From Vulcanimicrobiia bacterium (GTDB taxonomy: Bacteria; Eremiobacterota; Eremiobacteria; Baltobacterales; Baltobacteraceae), in contig JAMXLG010000185.1 of assembly GCA_024281135.1 (NCBI GenBank), positions 1 to 12,850 on the forward strand: 12,850 bases of DNA. Reading direction: 5' to 3'. This document shows, one piece after another, positions 7,792 to 12,850 of the stretch; positions within the stretch are counted from its first letter, which is position 1; each line of letters begins with the position of its first letter. A program made the position numbers and the translations under genes. The notes beneath the pieces were generated by a model. The model did not search any database and was not told where the DNA came from. It saw only the letters and a program-made list of their open reading frames with translations.

Positions 7792-8052
7792 CTACATCGA
7801 CCCCATCCTGACGTAACGAATCAGCTCACCGGGGAACGAGACGAGGAGATCAAGCCAGTCGTTCACCGTCGCTCGTTGTTCACGCACAACCTGGCCCAAA
7901 ATGCTGGGCACCTTCCGCGAGAGCGGCTCTTCATCGGACATGGCGAGCATCCGGTTGTAGCGGCTCATATCTTGCGACATTCGAATGGCCATGCGCAACG
8001 CATATATCGCCGCGAGCGCGGCGACCGGTCCCCAAAGCATGCGTTTTCTCAT
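7792..8052 (-). CDS. Small single-span membrane protein in hydrogenase operon
   Basis: 86-residue protein of unknown function. It starts MRKRMLWGPVAALAAIYALRM: positive N terminus, then a hydrophobic helix (about residues 6-22), then a charged amphipathic segment (RMSQDMSRYNRML) and a probably cytosolic tail ending FPGELIRYVRMGSM. By the positive-inside rule orientation is ambiguous, since both flanks are basic. The open frame extends upstream to 8109, but the ATG at 8052 is correct: it overlaps the endopeptidase stop as ATGA and has GGGAG seven bases upstream. Very short membrane proteins (DUF6893 type) occur in actinobacterial hydrogenase clusters; this may be a longer relative, not confirmed. 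It could anchor the hydrogenase or a maturation step at the membrane. Confidence 0.75.
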   Translation of the reverse strand: MRKRMLWGPVAALAAIYALRMAIRMSQDMSRYNRMLAMSDEEPLSRKVPSILGQVVREQRATVNDWLDLLVSFPGELIRYVRMGSM

Positions 8053-8543
8053 CGTTCTGCTCCCGTTACGGCACGCGATTGTGTCAATTTTCGAACGAGC
8101 TCGACACAAGCAGGTAACGCGGCGCGAACCGGCTCGCTGAGTTCCACGCCTTCATCGAGATTGAGCGGCACACACCCCACGACGACGATGCGCCCACACC
8201 GTTCCAATCCACTTTGAGCGCATAGCCGCGCGTAGAGTCGGAGCACGTTATCGACATCCATTGCGTGCGGATCCGCCGGACGATCGCCGCAGGCATTACG
8301 TTCCGGATCGATTTCAATGGCAAAGATCGTGCCGGGTACATCGGGCAGCGCGACCGCGTCGACGATCACGACGACGTCGTAGCCGTTGAGCATCTCGAGC
8401 GCGAGATGCATGCCGCCCGTTCCGAAATCGAGCACGCGCACACCGGGACTCAGTTCGGTTTTTGAAAGCAGGCGTGCAACGGCCGAGCCGAGTCCGTCGT
8501 CGGAGAGAAGCGCGTTCCCGAATCCAGCGATAAGCGTCTTCAT
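8049..8543 (-). CDS. hupD: [NiFe]-hydrogenase maturation endopeptidase (HupD/HyaD family)
   Basis: Nickel-recognising protease that removes the C-terminal tail of the large-subunit precursor once Ni is in place, allowing the site to close. The 164 residues begin MKTLIAGFGNALLSDDGLGSA, the family N terminus. The three metal-recognising positions known from E. coli HybD (E16, D62, H93) align at D16 (SDDG), D62 (IVDAV) and H93 (ADPHAMDVDN), with Asp replacing Glu at 16. VVGCVPLNLDEGVELSEPV is the usual late segment. The frame is open back to 8594, but ATG at 8543 is chosen because it overlaps the upstream stop as ATGA, has GGAG eight bases upstream and matches the family start. Its expected substrate is the large subunit of this operon, cut after His459 of the main part. 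Confidence 0.95.
   Translation of the reverse strand: MKTLIAGFGNALLSDDGLGSAVARLLSKTELSPGVRVLDFGTGGMHLALEMLNGYDVVVIVDAVALPDVPGTIFAIEIDPERNACGDRPADPHAMDVDNVLRLYARLCAQSGLERCGRIVVVGCVPLNLDEGVELSEPVRAALPACVELVRKLTQSRAVTGAER
8060..8064 (-). promoter_or_regulatory. Ribosome binding site of the small membrane protein gene
   Basis: GGGAG on the minus strand ends seven bases before the ATG at 8052, inside the endopeptidase gene. It decides between this start and the longer open frame to 8109. Confidence 0.7.
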
Positions 8544-9583
8544 GGCAGCAGCTCCACTTCGTCGGTTCCATAGAAGAACGAGCGCCCGTACCATTCGTGC
8601 ATCTCGCTCGCCGGATCGGCATCAAAGACGACGCCCACGTAGTGGTTGCCTTCAAGATCCGTTTCAATGGTGTTTACACGCGCCGTCATACCGCGGACAA
8701 GATTGTCCCACGTGTCCGCCCGGCGCTTTGGTTGTACGCGGACCCGCGTTCCTTTGCGAATCTCTCCATGAAGCGTCTGCAGCGTCTGCGGATCCAACGC
8801 TTCCGCGCGCTCGACGATCGACTGCACGTAGGGATGCGCCGCACGCGCATCGCGCTTCTCTTCATCCGTCAGCGAAGCTACGCTGAGCATCAACAGCTCG
8901 TCGATCTCGGTGCCGTCGAACGTCTGCGTGCGGCTCGCCGCGGCGATACGCGGAAAGTCCTCGAGGATAATCGGTGAGAGCAGCAGCGCGTTCGACGTTT
9001 GTCCGCCCGCCTCGCGATTGCCGGTCAGAATGGGATGGAGCCGATCGTTGACACAGCGTGCAATCGCCGGCGCAGCAAATGCCGGCGGATCGATCATCGA
9101 CGAAAATGAACCGGCCTGCGCCTCAAGCACGAGATGCGTGCTGACGAACGCACCGCGAAGCGCCTCGTTCCGGGAGTCAACCGCATCAGCCGCCGTATGG
9201 TTGACGATCTCGAGCGTCAGCACCGAAACGTCGCCGTCGCACTCCACCGCTACGTTCACCTCTCCGCGCAAACTACTCGTGGTGAAACAGAATCCGAATG
9301 CTGCGCCGGGTGAAAACGAGAATGGAACCTCTTCTTCGACCGGATGTTCTGCAATGCGCAAAAAGCGGAGCATCCCGTCGATTCTTGCGTCGCTCGCATC
9401 GCCGACGCAATAGACGAACTGCGAATGTATCGACGGCGGCTCGCTCGGGTCGCCGTAGCCCTGCGGCATGACGACGCCGAATTGAAACGGCATCTGATTC
9501 TTGAGCGCGCTCTTCGAATACGGATAGAGCAAGAAGCCCTCGTAGAGGACGGCATCGGCGACTGCGCGCGCCTGCGGGTTCAC
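8540..9583 (-). CDS. Hydrogenase-cluster conserved protein, function unknown (347 aa)
   Basis: I recognise this as a recurrent companion of group 1h hydrogenases but know no assigned function. No signal peptide or membrane helix; probably cytosolic. The N-terminal part has VLYEGFLLYPYSKSALKNQ (12-30) and FQFGVVMPQ (33-41), conserved in the family as I recall it. The middle (about 55-215) looks beta-rich (VNVAVECDGDVSVLTLEIVNHT). A helical stretch around 222-265 contains TFDGTEIDELLMLSVASLTD and a charged DEEKRDAR. Residues about 277-347 look like a small SH3-like barrel: KGTRVRVQPKRRADTWDNLV, then HYVGVVFDADP, and a final FFYGTDEVELLP. GTG at 9583 overlaps the DUF6084-like stop as GTGA. Position just before the endopeptidase suggests a role in large-subunit maturation or assembly. 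Confidence 0.82.
   Translation of the reverse strand: MNPQARAVADAVLYEGFLLYPYSKSALKNQMPFQFGVVMPQGYGDPSEPPSIHSQFVYCVGDASDARIDGMLRFLRIAEHPVEEEVPFSFSPGAAFGFCFTTSSLRGEVNVAVECDGDVSVLTLEIVNHTAADAVDSRNEALRGAFVSTHLVLEAQAGSFSSMIDPPAFAAPAIARCVNDRLHPILTGNREAGGQTSNALLLSPIILEDFPRIAAASRTQTFDGTEIDELLMLSVASLTDEEKRDARAAHPYVQSIVERAEALDPQTLQTLHGEIRKGTRVRVQPKRRADTWDNLVRGMTARVNTIETDLEGNHYVGVVFDADPASEMHEWYGRSFFYGTDEVELLP
8552..8555 (-). promoter_or_regulatory. Ribosome binding site of the endopeptidase gene
   Basis: GGAG on the minus strand, eight bases before the ATG at 8543 and inside the end of the upstream gene. With the ATGA overlap it rules out the longer 181-residue reading. Confidence 0.65.
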
Positions 9584-10203
9584 GTCGGCGCCCCCATCAA
9601 GCGTTCCAGAACCTCATCCCAGGTCGTCGCGCCGCTCAGCGCGCGGTAACGGCGTAACTTCTCGAGCGTCTCCAAATTAATGCGAATCAACGCGTCATCG
9701 CCGTAGCACGCCCGCATTGCATCGCGCCACACCCCGACCGGCATGCGATAGCTGCATTCGCTACTCCAGGGAATGCGCTCGGTCGAAAAGCCCGAGCTTT
9801 CGGTTCTGAAGATCGGCCCGCTGAAGAAAAACCGCACCGGAATTGCGCCGGAGTGCACAACGTCGAAAAATCGTGTCGCCGCTTGATCGAAATCATACGT
9901 GCACGGCACCGGTATCTCGGCTTCGGTCTCATCCTCGAATCCCGGGATAACAAGGGAGACGTCAGCCCATGCGAACGTTCGCAACGTCGCGTGCCACCGA
10001 TCCGGCGTACCGAAGAGATCGCCGAGTAACGCTTGTTCCTCTTGATCGTACGTTCGCCACTGCGGTTCGATCCGAAGTTGCGTTCGAAGAACCATTGCAT
10101 CGACCGGAGCACTCGACGTTACCCGAAGACGGAACGCAATCGTAGGTGATGCAGCGTTCTGCTTTGCGCGCGCGTCGACGATGCTAAACGTAACGTCGTT
10201 CAT
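9580..10203 (-). CDS. DUF6084-like hydrogenase-associated protein
   Basis: 207-residue protein matching from memory the DUF6084 family of hydrogenase gene clusters; no biochemical function is known to me. It begins MNDVTFSIVDARAKQNAA, then ASPTIAFRLRVT (18-29) and LRTQLRIEPQWRTYD (39-53). GDLFGTPDRWHATLRTF (61-77) is followed by FAWADVSLVIPGFE and VPCTYDFDQAATRFF (99-113). The end, NLETLEKLRRYRALSGATTWDEVLERLM, is helical. Mostly beta-strand-like with no export signal. A longer open frame reaches 10434, but its extra 77 residues are Arg/His-rich shadow sequence of the upstream gene. ATG at 10203 forms an ATGA overlap and has GGAG eight bases upstream. Confidence 0.85.
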   Translation of the reverse strand: MNDVTFSIVDARAKQNAASPTIAFRLRVTSSAPVDAMVLRTQLRIEPQWRTYDQEEQALLGDLFGTPDRWHATLRTFAWADVSLVIPGFEDETEAEIPVPCTYDFDQAATRFFDVVHSGAIPVRFFFSGPIFRTESSGFSTERIPWSSECSYRMPVGVWRDAMRACYGDDALIRINLETLEKLRRYRALSGATTWDEVLERLMGAPT

Positions 10204-10796
10204 TGCGCGAACTCCGAAATGCGCGTGAAGAACCGCTCGAGCTCCTCGTGAACCTCGTCGCCGCCCGAAATGCCGGTCCACTTCGAACGAACCAATCCAA
10301 CGAGTTCGTAGCAGATGTCGATCGGAACGAGAAACGATCGTCCCAGTCGTCCGTTTAAACGATAGACGAGCACGGCTTCCACGTCCGGCAGCATGGACGC
10401 GATGACCGGCTCGCGCTCGCGCAATTCGCTCCATGCATCGAGCGGCAATTCCGATTCGGTCGCGCCCGCCGGCCCCGGATAAAACGCGATCACGCGCTCA
10501 GTCTTGCTGTTTTCAAAGAAAAACGCGAGCCCAATCGGAATGCCGAGCGCATCCCACTGCGCGTCGCTAAAGAGCGGCGACGGAATGGCGGCATAACGTT
10601 TGGGTACGGCACGCAGCCGTCCGCGGGTACTCCCGGTAAAGAGCATGCTGCACGGAGTACACGTACACAGCAGACGACGGTCCGCTGTGTCGACGACGTG
10701 TCCGTGCCGCTGATCGAGTGGTCCCGCGCACAACTCGCAGAGCTTCGTTGTATTCCGTGAGGGTTCGCGCAAGAGCCTCGTGAGGAAAGTCGTCAT
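10200..10796 (-). CDS. DUF5947-like Cys-rich hydrogenase-associated protein
   Basis: 198-residue protein that matches DUF5947 from memory; function unknown. The N-terminal third carries a likely zinc or FeS site: C20-x2-C23, then C44-x-C46-x2-C49, five Cys in 30 residues (CELCAGPLDQRHGHVVD, then LLCTCTPCSMLF). The rest is a conserved alpha/beta body with SPLFSDAQWDALGIPIGLAF (73-92), FYPGPAGATESELPLDAW (105-122), MLPDVEAVLVYR (135-146) and FLVPIDICYELVGLVRSKW (155-173). SGGDEVHEELERFF (177-190) closes it. No signal peptide or membrane span. ATG at 10796 overlaps the NifU-like stop as ATGA; no distinct ribosome binding site, so probably translated by coupling. With the NifU-like protein it may handle metal or FeS during hydrogenase assembly; that is inference. 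Confidence 0.85.
   Translation of the reverse strand: MTTFLTRLLREPSRNTTKLCELCAGPLDQRHGHVVDTADRRLLCTCTPCSMLFTGSTRGRLRAVPKRYAAIPSPLFSDAQWDALGIPIGLAFFFENSKTERVIAFYPGPAGATESELPLDAWSELREREPVIASMLPDVEAVLVYRLNGRLGRSFLVPIDICYELVGLVRSKWTGISGGDEVHEELERFFTRISEFAQ
10212..10215 (-). promoter_or_regulatory. Ribosome binding site of the DUF6084-like gene
   Basis: GGAG on the minus strand, eight bases before the ATG at 10203. It lies within the last codons of the DUF5947-like gene and supports the 207-residue start over the 284-residue open frame. Confidence 0.65.
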
Positions 10797-11281
10797 CGCA
10801 GATTCAGCAGCGAAACGGTCTGCCCGACGGCGCGCACCTCGAGCACTTCCGGCGCATACATGTGAACGGCGCGTTCGACGATTGGAATGAGATCGGCCAT
10901 GCCGTTGATGCGAACCGACGCGACGTCTTCATCAGCACTCACGAACTCCGCATCGCCCCCCTTCGCCTGCAGTTCCGGGCGGACGGCATCCAGCGCGCGC
11001 CGCACACGCTCTTCGAGCGGCACGGGATGCAAGCCGTGGGTGACGAGCAGACTCGCAACAACGGGGTCTGCGCAACACGATTCAATCGCGGGGTCCGCAT
11101 TTGAACCCAGCTCGTCGCGCAAGATGCGAATCATCCGTCGCAAGCCCTCGCCGTAGAGCGACGAGATGATTCGCACCAGCTCTTCCGCGTCGGTTCGCGC
11201 ACCCGTGCTCGGCGGAAACAGGCTAAAGCGATCGAGGAGCGTCTGAACGCGATTGCTCGACTCGTTGAGCAGATCCGTCAC
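10793..11281 (-). CDS. NifU-like protein lacking the CxxC cluster-binding motif
   Basis: 162-residue protein related to NifU C-terminal-domain proteins of group 1h hydrogenase operons. The N-terminal part shows AEELVRIISSLYGEGLRRMI (32-51), VVASLLVTHGLHPVPLEERV (74-93) and RRALDAVRPELQAKGGDAEFV (94-114), as in that family. Ordinary members continue with a GSCxGCPSS loop that binds a [4Fe-4S] cluster; here the sequence passes from SVRING (122-127) directly to MADLIPIVERAVHMYAPEV, so the loop with both Cys is absent. The only Cys are C69-C70, in an unrelated helix. It may therefore act as a structural or binding partner and not as an FeS carrier. GTG at 11281 follows the large-subunit stop after 3 bases and has GAGG eight bases upstream. 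Confidence 0.75.
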   Translation of the reverse strand: MTDLLNESSNRVQTLLDRFSLFPPSTGARTDAEELVRIISSLYGEGLRRMIRILRDELGSNADPAIESCCADPVVASLLVTHGLHPVPLEERVRRALDAVRPELQAKGGDAEFVSADEDVASVRINGMADLIPIVERAVHMYAPEVLEVRAVGQTVSLLNLR

Positions 11282-11284
11282 ACA

Positions 11285-12727
11285 CTACACCTCGGGGGCA
11301 GCAAACGGCGTATGTACTCGCTCGATCGTCTTGCCGCCGCCCAGATACATATGCACGCCACACGGCAGACACGGGTCGAAGCTGCGAACCGTGCGCATAA
11401 TGTCGATGCCTTTGAAATTGTCGGGCCCGTTCTCTTCGAAGATCGGCGTGTTTTGTACCGCGTCTTCGTATGGTCCCGGCGTACCGAAGTTGTCGCGCGG
11501 GTTCCCGTTCCACGGCGTCGGCGGCCACGGCTGATAATTGTCGATCTTGCCGTCGCGGATCACCATGTGATGCGATAGCACGCCACGCACCGCTTCAGTG
11601 AATCCGACGCTTATCGCTTCCTTTGGAACCGTGAAGTCGCTCCAGGTTTGTGTCTCGCCCCTGCCCATCATTTCGATTCCGAGCTCGACGAAATGCAATG
11701 CGAGACCAGCGGCATACGCCTGGAAATACGTGCGAGCGCGATCGCGCTCGATCGCGTTGCTCCATCTCGGAATCTTCCACTCGAGCGTCATCTCCGGTTT
11801 GAGCGACGTCTTCGGGAGCGTAATCGTAATCGTGCCGTTCGATGCCTTGACGTACGGCGTGTCGACCAAACCAGAAAGCGCGGTCGACCACAACCGCGCA
11901 AGCGGTCCGCCTCCTGTATCGAGCGCGAGATGGTCTTTGCCGTCGAACCATCGCGGCGACATCACCCAGCTATAGTTGCCGTCGAAATCGCGCTTCTGCG
12001 GCGCAGGAATCTGCCGCGCGTTCCATGGGTGACGGATATCGACAGGATTTCCCAACGGATCTCGATCGACGAGTTTGCCATCCGCTTCCCAGTCGATGTA
12101 GTACGACGATCCGAGCAAAATACGCATCCCGAGGTTGATGTCGACGAGTTCGTTCGTAACCAGTTTTCCGTCGACGATGACACCGGGGGTCACGTACATC
12201 TTCTTCCCCCAGCGATTCATGTTCTGATACTTGAAGTCCGAGATACCGTCGCCGACGTGATAGAGCGCCCCCCAGCATCCCAAAAGTACGCGGCGCTCCC
12301 CGACGTGCTCGTAACCGGGAATCGCTTGATAGAAGAAATCGAAGAGATCGTCGTGGATCGGCACGCAGACCTTCATCCACTCGACGTATTTCATCAAGCG
12401 CGAAAGATAATCGGTAAACAGTTGTACGGTCGCCACCGTTCCGACACCGCCGGGATAGAGCGTCGACGGGTGAACGTGACGGCCTTCCATGAGGCAGAAC
12501 ATCTCGCGCGTCATGCGGCTCAGTTCCAATCCGCGCCGGGAAATCTCACCTTCGAACGGATTACATGCCGTCATGATGTCGGCGATCGTTCGATACCCGT
12601 GCTGCGCGGCGTGCGGCGCTTCCGTCTTTTTGGCCTTCTCCCACACGCTTGGGTTCGTCTCACGCACCATCTTTTCGCAGAAGTCGACCGCGACCAAATT
12701 CTCTTGGAAGATATTGTGATCGAACAT
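11285..12727 (-). CDS. hhyL: [NiFe]-hydrogenase large subunit, main (C-terminal) part, group 1h type
   Basis: Catalytic subunit that binds the NiFe(CN)2CO centre and splits H2. The 480-residue frame from ATG 12727 starts MFDHNIFQENLVAVD, which in homologues I recall is about 110 residues inside the protein, so this is not a natural N terminus. It includes EAPHAAQHGYRT, EMFCLMEGRHVHPSTLYPGGVGT, LLGCWGALYH, WVMSPRWFDGKDHLALDTGGGPLARLWSTAL and FTEAVRGVLSHHMVIRDG. The C-terminal L2 motif DPCLPCGVH (451-459) supplies two nickel-ligand Cys (C453, C456). Cleavage by the endopeptidase is expected after H459, removing 21 residues. The upstream continuation, including the L1 motif, is in the same frame but separated by TAG at 12731-12733. 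As written this part alone would lack two nickel ligands. Ends in TAG, 3 bases before the NifU-like GTG. Confidence 0.95.
   Translation of the reverse strand: MFDHNIFQENLVAVDFCEKMVRETNPSVWEKAKKTEAPHAAQHGYRTIADIMTACNPFEGEISRRGLELSRMTREMFCLMEGRHVHPSTLYPGGVGTVATVQLFTDYLSRLMKYVEWMKVCVPIHDDLFDFFYQAIPGYEHVGERRVLLGCWGALYHVGDGISDFKYQNMNRWGKKMYVTPGVIVDGKLVTNELVDINLGMRILLGSSYYIDWEADGKLVDRDPLGNPVDIRHPWNARQIPAPQKRDFDGNYSWVMSPRWFDGKDHLALDTGGGPLARLWSTALSGLVDTPYVKASNGTITITLPKTSLKPEMTLEWKIPRWSNAIERDRARTYFQAYAAGLALHFVELGIEMMGRGETQTWSDFTVPKEAISVGFTEAVRGVLSHHMVIRDGKIDNYQPWPPTPWNGNPRDNFGTPGPYEDAVQNTPIFEENGPDNFKGIDIMRTVRSFDPCLPCGVHMYLGGGKTIERVHTPFAAPEV
11288..11293 (-). promoter_or_regulatory. Ribosome binding site of the NifU-like gene
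   Basis: GAGGTG on the minus strand, its GAGG core eight bases before the GTG at 11281, inside the last codons of the large-subunit gene. It supports a GTG start. Confidence 0.7.
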
Positions 12728-12730
12728 GTA

Positions 12731-12733
12731 CTA
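12731..12733 (-). other. In-frame amber codon in the hydrogenase large subunit
   Basis: TAG in the large-subunit frame, between GEAA and YMFDHN. One substitution at 12733 (plus-strand C to A, coding-strand GAG to TAG) would restore the Glu recalled for this position. TAG is an ordinary terminator for the lipoprotein, glutaredoxin-like, SIS and small membrane protein genes and for the end of this gene, so general reassignment of TAG is excluded. TAG-TAC-ATG also offers a restart two codons downstream. Confidence 0.9.
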
Positions 12734-12850
12734 AGCAGCTTCACCGAGGTTCATGATCAGATCGCCCATCGGCGGATTCTCGATGCCGTATGCCATGTTT
12801 TGGTTGTACACCGAGCATGCCGCGTGGTTGTCGCCGCAGATTCCGCAGAT
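12731..12850 (-). pseudogene. hhyL: [NiFe]-hydrogenase large subunit, 5' fragment cut by in-frame TAG
   Basis: Partial at the right edge. The visible 39 codons read ICGICGDNHAACSVYNQNMA followed by YGIENPPMGDLIMNLGEAA and TAG. The first residues are the end of the L1 motif (RICGICGxxH) with its two nickel-ligand Cys (codons 2 and 5 of the fragment). After the TAG the same frame continues Tyr-Met-Phe-Asp-His, exactly as uninterrupted homologues do, with the stop replacing a residue that I recall as Glu. No frameshift is needed. It is a single-codon interruption in an otherwise conserved gene: a nonsense mutation, a sequence error, or a read-through codon. The small subunit gene and the true start should lie beyond the window edge. 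Confidence 0.85.

Noticed and set aside
8544..8594. Extension of the endopeptidase to 181 residues
   Set aside because: The family begins at the inner Met; the upstream residues overlap another gene and add nothing conserved.
10204..10434. N-terminal extension of the DUF6084-like protein
   Set aside because: Arg/His-rich, overlaps the DUF5947-like gene deeply, and the inner ATG has a ribosome binding site and an ATGA junction.
12731..12733. Genome-wide reassignment of TAG, such as pyrrolysine
   Set aside because: TAG is the normal terminator of at least five genes here, several at tightly coupled junctions.
12728..12850. Frameshift instead of nonsense in the large subunit
   Set aside because: The same frame reads conserved sequence on both sides of the TAG, so no insertion or deletion is required.
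1..12850. tRNA, rRNA, insertion sequences or attachment sites
   Set aside because: None seen; intergenic space is under about 150 bases in total and there are no transposase or integrase frames.

Overview
The window is almost entirely coding, and every gene I can support lies on the minus strand, so transcription runs from the right edge to the left. It carries the catalytic-subunit and maturation section of a [NiFe]-hydrogenase operon, followed by a lipoprotein gene and the 5' part of dnaK. From memory of the family, the large-subunit sequence and the accessory genes match the group 1h (HhyL, formerly 'group 5') high-affinity type that oxidises trace atmospheric H2 in soil bacteria. Moderately high GC, GTG starts, dense gene overlaps and a lipoprotein with Pro-Thr/Lys linkers suggest a soil bacterium from an actinobacterium-like or Eremiobacterota (WPS-2)-like lineage. 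That placement is inference and weak.

Layout in transcription order: large-subunit 5' fragment (12850-12731) ending in an in-frame TAG; large-subunit main part (12727-11285) with the C-terminal nickel-binding motif; NifU-like protein (11281-10793); DUF5947-like Cys-rich protein (10796-10200); DUF6084-like protein (10203-9580); a 347-residue hydrogenase-associated protein with a basic C-terminal barrel-like region (9583-8540); maturation endopeptidase (8543-8049); an 86-residue membrane protein (8052-7792); hypC (7791-7519); hypD (7522-6416); hypE (6419-5394); a double SIS-domain protein (5387-4221); a glutaredoxin-like protein (4227-3997); hypF (4013-1770). Most junctions are 4-base ATGA or GTGA overlaps, so the block reads as one translationally coupled operon. 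Several start codons were moved inward because these overlaps, often with a Shine-Dalgarno sequence, fix the real start.

Functionally, HypF and HypE make the cyanide ligands from carbamoyl phosphate, HypC and HypD assemble the Fe(CN)2CO unit, and the endopeptidase trims the large-subunit tail after nickel loading. The NifU-like, DUF5947, DUF6084 and 347-residue proteins are conserved companions of this hydrogenase type with no firm function. hypA and hypB (nickel delivery) and the small subunit are not in the window.

The most notable point is a TAG stop inside the large-subunit reading frame, in the middle of otherwise well-conserved sequence. It separates the N-terminal CxxC nickel ligands from the C-terminal pair. 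TAG is an ordinary terminator for several neighbours, so this is a recent nonsense mutation, a sequence error, or a local readthrough or split-protein event, not a changed genetic code. Left of hypF, a 67-base gap leads to the lipoprotein (1702-863) and a further 74-base gap to dnaK (788 to the left edge). No RNA genes, mobile elements or CRISPR arrays were seen.
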